NCBI GenBank assembly: GCA_035610365.1 | Contig: CM069437.1 | Span: forward strand, 52,538,093 to 52,602,092 | Length of the DNA stretch: 64,000 nt | From: Aquatica leii | Taxonomy: Eukaryota > Arthropoda > Insecta > Coleoptera > Lampyridae | Direction: 5' to 3' | Shown: piece after piece, positions 22,461 to 32,744 of the stretch | Layout of the letters: every line of letters begins with the position of its first letter | How positions within the stretch are numbered: the stretch's first letter is position 1 | Made by a program: the position numbers and the translations under genes | Notes under the pieces: generated by a model | Seen by the model: only the letters and a program-made list of their open reading frames with translations | Databases searched by the model: none | Told to the model about the DNA's origin: nothing

Positions 22461-24476
22461 CTTATTCTTATACAATTTCACCGGAGGTATAAAATTAGAC
22501 GTCTATTGTTCAATGCAACCAAAAATATCTTAAAAAATTTAATACTACCTATTCGTATAAATGTACAAAAGACATTGACGAAAGTGGTAATAAAAGATGA
22601 TTTAATATACTTGTAAAAAAATAAATGAATAGTGCGCATAATACTTAAGCATTAGTAAGTTTATCAATTCAACCGTAATGTTAAATTAGTAAAATTGTTC
22701 ACGTGCGGTAATTGCGACAAAGTAAAGCATTTACAACGCATTCATCGCGACCAATGCATAGTTAATCGCAGTTCAATTAAAATAGGTAAATCGCGTTTTT
22801 TGTATCTTCTTTTCTTGCTATACTTCGGTTTCTTGCTTGGTGTGATATTTTTACAATGTGATTTATTAACAGAAATTATTGTAGTTAACATTTGAGGTTT
22901 AATAAGCGTGCAGTAATATCTTTGTTTATGATTATTAACTGTAAAGGTCATATTGATTAAAAAAATATACGTGCAAAAATAAAGCAGTATTTTTTGAATG
23001 TGCAATTGAAATTAATTAAGAGTAATCGTGTGCACATGCGGTCGTAATTAATTAATGTAATGGAACACTAGTGCAAGTAACTAACGATCTTGCAGTTAAA
23101 CACTAAATTTAACTTTCTTTTTTGTTACTTTGCGTAGTTGCAATTCATTTAACGTTAATTTTCTAATAATAAATAATGTGGTCATTGCCCTTTTAGAATA
23201 ATGTACGTAAAATATTAAAAAGTGCCCTGCCTTAAACATACAGTATATTTTTATTTATAATTCAGGTTACAGCGACCTACATGTCCATTGTGTTTTAGAA
23301 ACTAACGCAACATTTTTAAATTTCTAATTCTGGACATCAATCAAAATCAAATCGTGAGCGTAAAGCTAATTCAATTTATAATTATTAATTTTCGTTTATT
23401 TACATTTTGTGTTTGTTCAAAAACTGTCGAATAACGTTTTTATTCCGAGTTAATTAGTAAATGTTTGTTCTTTGTAAATAACTATCTGTCTATAATGCCG
23501 TAACATGGAAAATGTTTTAATCTGTTAACACATAGCTTTGAGATCATTTGTCTTTGTTCTTCTTTTAAAAAGCTATACCTATGTTTACAAAGAGCCTTAA
23601 AACTTTTCAGAGGAATACAAATAAATGTTGTAAATGAAAGTTTTCCTGATTTACGATACGTGATCACTAGAAAAATAATGAACACAGCATTTCTGGTTTT
23701 AGTAAAACGATTAAATCAATCAACAATAATTTAATCGCTTACTACGAGATTGTAAATGTACCTACCTTTGAAAGATTTTTTTAAAAGTTGTACAAAACCA
23801 AGCCATCTAAATGTTGACGTAATTAACAAATAAAAAAAAATATGAAGAACATCTTTGTAAAGATTCTAAAGGTCTCGAGTGACTTTATGAAGTTGGATTT
23901 ACTTTTTTCAAACATTATATCAAATTTTAGACTTTTGATTAATATTGGATTTTTATTGAATAAATACAAAATTATAAATGTAAATGTAACGTAACGTATA
24001 AACAATTGTGGAAATTTTTTTTTAGTTTTTTTAATTTAAAAACAAACTCTCAATTTCTATTTTTTTTAATAGTAAAGAAAGCTAAAAACATTTGATTTAA
24101 AATTGTTTTTATTTTAAGCGTTGTTATTGTTTTTCACATTATTATTCCATTAAAAGTAAATCCGATTAGGAGTCATTCCTATCAATGTTGATCAAACCGT
24201 AAGTGAACCTTCTTTAAGGTCCCAATGAAGTAAATCCAAGCTCAATTATTTTTATAAGCTTTTGTTTTTGCCTGATCGAGTTAAAATATTAAAATAAAAA
24301 ACGTTAGACTAATACCAAATAGCAACCTATGTTTTTATTATAAAATTTGTCGACTAGTAGCTATCTGTTAACCTTTTATAGATAGTGTCTTTTTGTTTAG
24401 TTCGATTGTTCTTCCAAGTTTATGTACACTTAATTAAAGAAAAAACGGGACATCTTGGTGATTGAAATAGTTAGTG
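22461..24476. other. AT-rich stretch with nothing recognised
   Basis: Small open frames exist (22,695-22,895 plus; 23,482-23,685 minus) but carry no family signature. The cluster TCGNCDKVKHLQRIHRDQC-like in the first is too short to call a zinc finger. Confidence 0.5.
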
Positions 24477-25015
24477 GTGTAAACTGGGCTTGTTAGCGAA
24501 TGCTTTTGTGACCCAGATGCTGTTCAAGAATATTGACAATACCAAGAGGTCAAATCGGTTATCTGCTAAAAATTTAAAAACCAATATTCTTTATTTTTGA
24601 ATGATTTGGAAAAGTAAACTGCATTTTATTTTTACACGAAATATTTTTGTGTAAATAAAAGTTCTTTATTGAAACAGTGCATTATAAACTTCATTAAGGC
24701 TTTTTGAACACATTTTATATTACAAAATAATTGCAAATACACTTATAAAAGCTTAATAACAGTGGAATGACTTTAAATAAAAAAAAGATTAGAATTAATA
24801 AATCAAACTTATTGTCATTGAACTTCTACACGTTACGTTTCTTTAGGAGCGAGGAAAGCACCATCACTAATATCACCCATATCCTGTTTTACAACAATAC
24901 GATAAATAATTGTTCTCGTTGTATTTATTAGTAATGTGAATTAAGAACATTAAAATAGTTTATTTTTATATTTATTTACTATTTATAGTGTTATAGTCTA
25001 AAAAAACTGACAACA
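24477..25015 (+). repeat. Left terminal inverted repeat of the Tc1-like element
   Basis: Aligns in reverse complement with 28,590-29,620. The best-kept part is 24,590-24,710 against 29,330-29,480 (roughly 85-90% by eye), with further matches such as AAGCACCATCACTA and AATACGATAAATAAT. Confidence 0.8.
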
Positions 25016-25079
25016 GGCAGTCGTCGTCAAAGAAATATTGTAATTTAATTTTTTTTATTGTACTCCATATACTTTTTAA

Positions 25080-25215
25080 ATCTTGCTCGTGCGGCTAACT
25101 GGCATCCCGGAAATTCGACGTCGGTTAAAGCATTTCGGAAAGTTGTAAAAGGATTTTGAGTAACATATGCCACTAACGTCGCGTCCTTGGTCATCGTAGA
25201 CACCCTTTTTCCGAT
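25080..25215 (-). pseudogene. Second helix-turn-helix of a Tc1-type transposase
   Basis: The minus strand reads TKDATLVAYVTQNPFTTF, later VEFPGCQLAARARFKK. Tc1 transposases carry NP-F/xT...PG...VRRRL in this DNA-binding subdomain. It is followed within 65 bases by the left terminal repeat, leaving no room for the catalytic domain. Confidence 0.55.
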
Positions 25216-26141
25216 ACTCTGGATAGTCTTGTTTATCGTGTTGTTATGTTAAAAATTAGTTGTTTAATTCATTTCTCTTCAAGTATGAAATTTGTCCGGA
25301 GAATTCCCTACTTTTTCGCCGAGACTGTCAAATTTTAGACAGCACTTTTAACTCGCTTCCTGCAAGACTACTACGAGTTCTGTACTTTTACGCCCGGGGT
25401 AACTTTCACCTTTAGATCGTTTTACGCAAATATGCAATTACATTTGTAAGGTTGAAAGGGTGTAAGTGGTGTACATTTTTCTTTATTGGGGGTTAAAATT
25501 TGACTCTGCTAATTGTCTGTAGCGGATATTGGTACCCACCACATGTTTACCGTTATCACCGAAGATAACTAGCAGGTGGCTTCGTTGGGAAACTTCTATA
25601 ACGTCACATTATTGGTAACGTTATTATCTTATACACCGTCAAGGGTTGGAAACCTGCAAGATTATCCCTCTTTTGAAGATTAACTACGACAAACACTGGC
25701 GAAATTTATGCTGTTAAGTCGAAGGGAAACGCTGGGCATTTGCCTTCTTAAATGATTGGATGCTAAGGAGACCTTTTACTTGTGTTAACATTATATGCTT
25801 GTTTAGATTGAGTTTAATATTACTTTTTAGGTAACTCAAGTACCGAATTAGCTAATACCCTACTGGATAAAACCTAACTGTGAGTATTACTATTTCAATT
25901 TTTTTCTTCGATTTGTACTTCGGTGGTCATGTCTTTTATGACCGTACGTGCATGTTAAGTTAACACAATTAATAATATTTTTGTGCTTCACGAGCTCATA
26001 AGCAGTGCGCGTTGAGTCTCGAAGGCTTAAATTGTTTGTTTGTCTACAGTTTTAAGATTTGCAAAAATAAATGCAGACGTTATGTTTATGTAAAAGTTTA
26101 GACCAACAGTACAGGACGAAAAGGAATAACTTGGATATGGA
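25216..26141. other. Unrecognised segment between Tc1 part and PLE-5
   Basis: Slightly more GC-rich than its surroundings (for example 25,280-25,780) but without a protein motif in six frames. It may be part of another inserted element. Confidence 0.4.
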
Positions 26142-27165
26142 CTATACTAAGATAAGAATGTCTTCCGGGTTTGGATCGTGTCATTGCTATTTCAATTATT
26201 GGAATCCGAGGATCATAAAGTTTTATCCACTACTAACTCCTTAAAGATGGTTGTCAATTTCTTTAGTTTGGTCCTCACCTCAGAAGAGGAATGGGTGCTC
26301 TCTAAGGGTTTGAGTTTTGCGGTTGCTCCCAAACGTATTCCTAAAGAAGATATTTTATGTGCTGTTGAGTCTTCTATAAGACATCTTCTTCGCTACATCT
26401 CGGATCCCATTCGTATTAACACTGAAAAAATCCTTGAATCATTTAAAATTCCTAAATCGGAAGAGTTAGCTCTAAAAAGTCTTCGTAAGAACCCTGATAT
26501 TATTATTCCAGTCGACAAAAGCAACGCTACTGTCGTTTAGAACCGAATTGATTATGTAGCGAAAATCAATTCTATTTTGTCTGAAGAAACGTACGCTCTT
26601 CTAACTCGTAATCCTACTTCGAGGATTGAACGTGAGGTCAGCCAAATCATCAAATCTTCCAATCTATCTCCTGAAACTAAACGTTGACTTACCCCTTTAC
26701 AAACAAGGTTTTCCCTTTTGACATATAGTCAGTACTATCCAATCTCCTACTTACAAACTAGCCAAGTTCTTGTCCGAGAGAGCGTAGAAATCATGGTTTT
26801 AAGCTATCCCCTTAACCATCCGTGACGATCTTTCTTCTTTATATACGGAGACTATTTCTTCTTAAGTCACTTCTATGGAGTTTAGAATCTGGCTTGGTTT
26901 ACAAGTTGATTACCTAACTCTGTTGTGGTTCTTTGTTAGATTTTCGTTTGCTTTTTCAAGTTATCGTTTTCTTTCTTACCTTTTCATAGTTTAGATTATG
27001 GCTTGTTTCACAAGTGGATAACGTAACTTTATTTATCTCACGCCCTGATGAAGCCCTTTACGAAAGTGGGCGAAACGTTGGCAACTTCGGTTACTACAAT
27101 GACACGGTCTAAACCTGGAAGACACTTTTATCTTAGTATAGACTCCGGCCGAGGAAGCCTTCGCT
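26142..27165 (+). mobile_element. Penelope-like element fragment 5: RT N-terminus fused by deletion to its 3' pseudo-LTR
   Basis: The plus frame 26,178-26,540 is one of the cleaner PLE pieces. It has EEEWVLSKGLSFAVAPKRIP, later EELALKSLRKNPDIIIPVDK and SNATVV, the conserved ALK-x-L...ADKGNATVV block upstream of the RT fingers. It continues past a stop with YVAKINSILSEETYALLTRN and IEREVSQIIKSSNLS. After a further block (PIVSTIQSPTYKLAKFLSER, near 26,720) the rest of the RT and the GIY-YIG nuclease are deleted. At 27,045 a hammerhead-like motif starts the 3' end region, which closes with a CTTAGTATAG and GAAGCCTTCGCTATTAC block. The first 45 bases (26,142-26,186) are that same end inverted, so the copy is bracketed by inverted ends. 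Confidence 0.88.
27045..27080 (+). ncRNA. Hammerhead ribozyme-like motif 5
   Basis: CTGATGA (27,045-27,051), one extra A, stem II GCCC...GGGC with an 11-base loop, GAAAC, then GTT. Flanks GCC/GGC give a 3-bp stem I. It lies in the 3' end of PLE-5, the classical location. Confidence 0.65.
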
Positions 27166-27189
27166 ATTACATGGATATGAACTATTTGT

Positions 27190-28035
27190 AAAGAAGCATG
27201 GAAAATGCCATGGGAAAATTATAGATCAATTTGCCTAACCCCAACAAGTTATAAACTACAGACAAAAATATTAGAGATTAGAGATATTATTTAGAGAATA
27301 CGTAAAACCAAAACTGGAAGAAGAACAGGCAGCACTCAGACCAGAAAGACATACGATAACATATATGTAGTAAGAAATATAATGGAAAGGAAAATAGTTG
27401 AAGCAGAGAAGCTATTTTTATTATTTTTGGATCTGAAAGCAGTGTTTGAAATAGTGGATAGGAGAAAGATATGGTACACACTGAGAGAAATAAAAATACT
27501 AAACAGGTTAATAAATGCGATTAGTAGCACACATGAAACAGTAAGAGCGACGATACAAATAGCGGGACCAAGTTCAGAAGAATTTACAATAAATAAAAGA
27601 ATAAAGTATAGAGGGAGTTTAATTTGTTATCAACATGAAAAATATTACCAAAACAATAAATAAGAAACAAAAGGAGCTGAGTACAGTAGTACGGCACAGA
27701 AATGAAATGCAAAGGTTAAAGCTTGCACTGAAGAATTCGAAGACATGAAAATGGAAATGAATACAAATCAGACGTCGAGTTAACGAACAGAGCAAATAAA
27801 TCAACAAAAATCTATTATACCCTGAACAAAACAATATTAGAACACAAAAACATAGGTATAGAAGTAAAAATGAAAATACATAATAGTAGAACAATTCTAT
27901 TAATAACTTATGCAGCAGAAAATTGGACGTTAGAGAAAAAAGACGAAACCAAATAAAATGCAAACGAAAGGAAGCATCTTAGGAAAATAGCAGAGAAAAC
28001 CAAGTGCGGCAGGATCAAGAACGTAACCAAGGGCC
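27190..28035 (+). mobile_element. LINE relic (RTE/CR1-like), reverse transcriptase and C-terminal pieces
   Basis: The plus strand reads NYRSICLTPTSYKLQTKILE, then EEEQAALRPERHTIT, the RT fingers. The frame 27,382-27,663 follows with LFLLFLDLKAVFEIVDRRKI, carrying the catalytic motif A (F-L-D-L-K-A-x-F), and INAISSTHETVRATIQIAG. The GVRQG and YADD motifs are deleted. The downstream part (27,750-28,030) restarts in the post-RT region: STKIYYTLNKTILEHKNI, LLITYAAENWTLEKKDE, RKHLRKIAEKTK. This wording (TYGAE-x-WTL, F-LRRI-x-K-TR) is common to RTE-like insect elements. The copy is internally deleted and frame-shifted and lies inside the Tc1-like element. Confidence 0.75.
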
Positions 28036-28092
28036 AATAATATGTATGTAGTAAGAATGAAACCATATAGAATAGAAAATTTATATACTTTC

Positions 28093-28270
28093 TTCATCTT
28101 CTGTGATAAAATAAATATATATCTTTTGTGTTATTACTTCTGTGGTGTTATTTATTCTTTTTTAGCTACGGGTAGAGTTAGAAGGTATTTTCCTAACTTA
28201 ATCTTTGATCGTCTTGCCGCCTTTTTTTATATTTAGGTTATAATTTCGCATAACAAAGCCTGCGATTTCT
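28093..28270 (+). repeat. Dispersed repeat C, copy 1
   Basis: About 170 bases from TCTGTGATAAAATAAA through a TTTCTTTTAGCT block to a CGCATAACAAA-like block. The same order is found at 43,475-43,640. No coding content was recognised. Confidence 0.6.
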
Positions 28271-28309
28271 CTCCGAAGAAGCAGTGCTAGCCGTTGCTTT
28301 GTTTTGTTA

Positions 28310-28490
28310 CAAGAAGACCAGCGTAACACTTTATTCTTGGCGGTCCATCTCGAAGAACCTGATTTTCTCGTAACAACGTCCCACAGCAGCTCGTGAAATC
28401 ATAAACATTTGAGTAACTGTTCAAATACTAAGACCGCGCGCTAACTCCGCGATGGTTTGAGCTTTCAAATCAACCTTTGTATGTGTAGGC
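28310..28490 (-). pseudogene. First helix-turn-helix of a Tc1-type transposase
   Basis: The minus strand reads KAQTIAELARGLSI, a stop, then VTQMFMISRAAVGRCYEKIR. The ELARGLS...VSR-x-AV-x-R pattern is the N-terminal paired-like domain of Tc1 transposases. Stops interrupt it. Confidence 0.55.
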
Positions 28491-28589
28491 AATATCAGCA
28501 ACAAATAACTTTTTAGAGAAACTTATTAACTAGATGCTATATTGCTATTAAATTATTAATTAAATTAAAAACTACAGTTACTTTTACAA

Positions 28590-29619
28590 TAATTAAACGT
28601 GGCAGTAATTCACATTCACAATTCATAAAGACTGACCAATTAAAATTTTGAGACTATAACACCGACTTAAAAACTACAAAAAAGTAAATGAATATAAAAA
28701 TAAAATTACATCTTTGTTCTTAATTTCAAACATACAATAAGAACGATTATTTATCGTATTATAGTAAAACAACTTATGGGTGACAAGGAAATACAATTTT
28801 TTGTTTATTATACTAGTGATGGTGCTTCTCTTACCTCAAAAAGAACGTAGAAATGCAGACATTAAATTTGAGTAATTTATTCTTACAAAGATTATACGTG
28901 TTTAAATCCATACGTATTAAAAATATTTAAATAAACGTCTCCTTTTTCTACTAGTGTTGCAAAAGGAAAATAAATTGTATTAATGTTATCTAAAAAAATG
29001 GTTCAACTAAACAATGCAAAAAAAGGCTAAGGGCGCAAACATACATTGACGAACAAAGGAATAAATAGTTCAGCGTTGAAATCAATTTTATTTATACATG
29101 AAAATATTTTGTATAAAAATAAAATGCAACAAATATATTTTGACAAAAAATCATTCTTCTGTTAATAAGTTTTTATATATGTGTGTTTTTGCAATTATTT
29201 AAAACATTTATTATAATCGCATTTCTTTAACATTTTTACCAAAAAAAAAAAGAAATTAAAAAACAAACTACTTAAAAGGTAATTAAAACATAAGTGCAAT
29301 ATCTTATGTCCACTATGTGATTGATGTTACTTGGGTGTAATATAAAATGTGTTCAAAAATTAGCTTTAATAAAGTTTATAACGCACTGTTTCAATATGGA
29401 ACTTTTATTTGCACACAAAAACATTTCGTATAAAAATCAAATGCAGTTTACTGTTCCAAATCATTCAAAAATAAGAAATATTGATTTTTTAGTTTTATGC
29501 GGATAAACGATTTGACCTTCTGTCAATGTTTATTATTTGTCTAATTTGAATTTCTTAAATAGCATCGCGAACGGCGACAAATGATTGATGATCGCATTCG
29601 CTAACAAGCCTAGTTTACA
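28590..29619 (-). repeat. Right terminal inverted repeat of the Tc1-like element, with an internal duplication
   Basis: The reverse complement of 24,477-25,015, but nearly twice as long because a subterminal block appears twice: the segment around 29,320-29,470 has a diverged tandem sister at 29,050-29,200 (same order TTTATTTTTATACRAAAT, then AATAAAA, then a AACGC-like block). Confidence 0.65.
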
Positions 29620-29794
29620 CAGTTAATTGTTTTATACAAACTAACCAAAGTCTTCCTTCTTTTGTTTAGTTGAGTGTACATTGTGTTTTACCAGTAAGAG
29701 AAAAAAACTGGAATGCTCAATTGGTTTACTTTTGCAAAAAGAATAGGTTTAAAACTATGGCAATTTGTTTTATATAGTTGTAGAATCTGCATTA

Positions 29795-29850
29795 AAGTAT
29801 AACAGTACTGAAGAGTCCAAATAGGACGAAACAGCTGTCCACTGGTACTT
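29795..29850 (+). ncRNA. Hammerhead ribozyme, type I, full architecture
   Basis: All parts of a classical hammerhead are present. Stem I: AAGTA/TACTT plus CAGT/ACTG around an internal loop. Core CTGAAGA (29,808-29,814). Stem II: GTCC-AAATA-GGAC. Core GAA, then stem III ACAG/CTGT without a loop, ending in the cleavage triplet GTC at 29,837-29,839. A loopless palindromic stem III is typical of hammerheads in retrozymes, satellite DNAs and PLEs that cleave best as dimers. Unlike the other motifs in this window it has no extra base before stem II. No coding sequence adjoins it. Confidence 0.8.
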
Positions 29851-31104
29851 GTTGATGGTTTCTGCAATTGTATAAACACATTTTTGCACTTAAGAATATT
29901 ATGCCGTATAATTTAAATACATTTTTTGAAATTCGCGGTTGTAATATTTACTATCTAACTAACAACTTCATAGTTTCCTACACGAAAATGTAAATAATAG
30001 TGATACATACTTGCTGAATAAACAAATACAAGTGGTATCTTTCAATAATATGTGTACTCATCATCATAGAAAATATGTTAATTACTATTTTTCTTTCTTC
30101 GGAAAAGAATGCTGTGTTCCATTAAATGCTCATAAAAAAACAGTTCTTAAGTCGTTAGAGAAGTTACAGTAGAATTTTCTGAAGAAAATAAGAATGTTAA
30201 TCTTAGATTACTTTTTTAGCTCTTCGATGAAAAGAGGCATCAAAATACTTCAAAGGTCTAAGAAGCGGCTACGTTTCGTGCGAGTGTGTGCGTACTTTTT
30301 CAGGAATATTTTATACTTATAAAGTGGTGTGTCCAGGACTACACTTCGAAACGCTTACAATAATAATTAACATTGAGAAATAAATTAACATGAAAAATAA
30401 GAATATGACAAAACTAAACACTAACGAAGGTAAATGTGACAATTTATAAAAATGTTAGTTTTATAACAAATTGATAAAAATTATGAAGATATCAAAAGTT
30501 TTGATGATTTTGATGTATCTTTTAACCTTAATATAAAGTATTAGATTCATTAAATAAAATATGTTCAATTCTAGAAAGAACCGTAAAAAAACTTACAACG
30601 AACTGTAGATTATCATATATTAATCCCTGATTTTTGGTATAATGAAATTCCTGGCATACAATTTTTTTTGTATTAAGTGTAAATGTTCAAACATCTAAAA
30701 CATATTTATCAGAGAGATTTATAAATATTAATACTATCAAAAATACGAGAACTTATCAGTCTTGTTCGTTTCTGTCACAGCCAGTTGACAGCACGAATGT
30801 ATTCAGCTTGCGATAATTGTAAAACCAAAATATTGTAAAACCAAACCTAAGTCTTCTAATAAAAAATGTTTTATTTCAAAAATTTCAATAAACAGTTATT
30901 TTCATCATATATTATTTACATAAATAATCGCAATTTAAATATTCATAATTTCAATAAAAATATAATTTAACATTTAAAAATATTCTTGTTCTTAAATTTT
31001 TTTGAGTAATTATACATAATAAGTTACTTACTAGCTTTTTTTACTTGTGTTGTGATTACGTTTGTTAATTATGTTGTGTTTTTGTTATTATTATTAAACG
31101 CAGT
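29851..31104. other. AT-rich stretch with nothing certain
   Basis: No protein motif was recognised. On the minus strand at 30,308-30,268, CTGAAAA, an irregular hairpin and GAAAC-GTAG could be a very decayed hammerhead; this is weak. Confidence 0.4.
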
Positions 31105-31145
31105 GTCCGGAATAAGTGAACACATTAGTTCACGAAACGTCACCT
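31105..31145 (+). ncRNA. Decayed hammerhead-like motif 6
   Basis: Stem II GTGAAC...GTTCAC (perfect 6 bp) followed by GAAAC-GTCACC, preceded by CCGGAATAA where CCTGAAGAA is expected. It resembles the motifs of the 54.5 kb foldback, but its 5' core is lost. Confidence 0.4.
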
Positions 31146-32744
31146 TAAAAAACACACGAAGTAGTGTTTTCTATAGCCTTCTCCTACACTAGAAGGGTTT
31201 AGTAATTTTTCTGAATCACATCATTAGGAGGTTTAGTATTTTCGTTCATAAAAATGATGTTTTTTAATGTTTTATTTCGGTCAGATAGAAACGGGCGCTT
31301 ATAAAAATTAAATTTGCATGGATTTTCTTTTTTGGAACCCTAAAGAATATAATCATAATCTTAAGTAGTTTAGCAACGATTTTTTAAATTTTTAGACGAT
31401 TTCATATAGAACGACTTTTAGGTATTTGAATTCCTTGCTCTGTGAATTCAGATGCGTTGCATTGCCTTTAACTCGGCGCCGATATGATGGGGTATCACAA
31501 ACCCTAGTCGAGTTTAACGAGTCAGAACTTTGGCAGCATTGTAAACGCGGTCACGTGCTTACATCTACCTTCAAGTTATACCGTATCTAACTATTTGCTA
31601 TACTACAGACAGGCGTTGTCCGTGGTGCTTGCTAGTAATTTGACTCCAAAGCGCTTTGGGGTGTTATATACCCCCCCCCCTCATACTCGTAGTGTTACAC
31701 GTTTTGTTTAGGTGAGTATTTACTAAATAATTTGTTTATTAAATTGTTATCAACAGAAATATTTTAAACTATAACAAACGTTGTAAAGTCAACAGGAGTC
31801 GAAACGCTAGCAACGAGCAAAAGCAAGAAAAGCAATGCAGTCTAATAGACCATACTGAGCAAAAATCTAAGCAAACCAAAAGAAAAGGAAGAGATATAGA
31901 AAAGAAAGAAATTTAGATCACGGTCAAAAACAACGTGCTAAAATCCCAGCCTTCAGATAAAATCCAACCTTAAATATAAGTCTTCAAAACGCAAGAAGTA
32001 AAAGAAAAACCCCAAGTAACAATATCTAGCAGATCTTGAATTGTGATATGCGGATTAGAAAGAAAAAGCCAAAAAGAAAAGTTAAGACAGTTGTGCCAAA
32101 AAGAAGTCAGCAGAAGGTATGAGGTTCTTCTACCAAAAACTAAACAGACTATAAAATCACAACTACAAAGTCCCATAAAACTAAACACTGCTTAAGTATA
32201 CCAATCCAAGTATAATGCAAAACCAAAAGAAAGAAAGAAAAAGAATCAAGAGTAAATAAAGAAAAATAAGAAGCTTTATTTGCTAATCCAACCACGTTAG
32301 TTAGTGCTCGTCGTGGTGGAATGTCACAATGGAACTTAAATGCCAAATAATGGATTAGAATATTTTAAGAGCAAAAGAAACTCAAAGAAAAGCAATATTC
32401 TAACAATGATTGACAACATCAAATGTATCGGCTAAGTTGAAATACGTACAGTACAAAAAAACCTTGCAGTCTATCTCAAGTTTTAACCCAAACCCAACAA
32501 AACAATAATTTACTAAACCCGATAAAACAACAAAGTAACTGAGAAAGAAAAGAAAAAGAAATGAAACTTAGTTGAGGGAACACTAAAGAAGAAGAAAAAA
32601 GTTACTAAAAAAAGAAAGTGTTCAAGCAACAAGAGATAAAAAAAAAATAAGAAAAACAAGAAAGAAAGAAAAAAACAGACAGAGAACGACAAAACAAGAG
32701 GTTTCTATGTCCAACTAAACACTTACAGTTGAACCATAAAGAGT
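31146..32744. other. Unresolved region: poly-C run and purine-rich block
   Basis: A run of ten C lies at 31,671-31,680 within a short GC-richer stretch (31,460-31,640). From about 31,790 to 32,720 the plus strand is strikingly A/G-rich (repeated AAAGAAA words). Plus-strand frames there give Lys-rich peptides such as QVTISSRS and RRYEVLLPKTKQTIKSQLQ without a recognised family. This could be an old A-rich element coding strand. Confidence 0.35.

Larger units (their letters stand above)
24477..29620 (-). mobile_element. Tc1-like transposon with long inverted ends, invaded by other elements
   Basis: The outer ends are inverted repeats beginning GTGTAAACT-GGCTTGTTAGCG (24,477 and, inverted, 29,620). 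Just inside the right end, the minus strand at 28,490-28,310 reads KAQTIAELARGLSI and MFMISRAAVGRCYEKIRFF, the first helix-turn-helix of a Tc1-type transposase. Near the left end, at 25,215-25,080, the minus strand reads TKDATLVAYVTQNPFTTFRN and VEFPGCQLAARARFKK, the second helix-turn-helix. The two parts are in the right order for one minus-strand gene but lie 3.1 kb apart, separated by PLE-5, a LINE and repeat C. The DDE catalytic domain is absent, so the element had already lost it or lost it during these insertions. The inferred order is Tc1-like element first, the others later. Confidence 0.6.

Noticed and set aside
22695-22895. Possible zinc-knuckle (TCGNCDKVKHLQRIHRDQC)
   Set aside because: Only one short Cys/His cluster, followed by a hydrophobic AT-driven tail; no neighbouring element part in the same frame.
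23482-23685. Minus-strand 67-codon frame with a plausible protein-like middle
   Set aside because: No family signature and no coding-like composition around it.
30268-30310. Minus-strand CTGAAAA ... GAAACGTAG as hammerhead
   Set aside because: Core changed, stem II irregular; too weak to list as a feature of its own.
31795-31815. GTCGAAACGC as a hammerhead 3' half
   Set aside because: No CTGANGA partner or pairing stem upstream.
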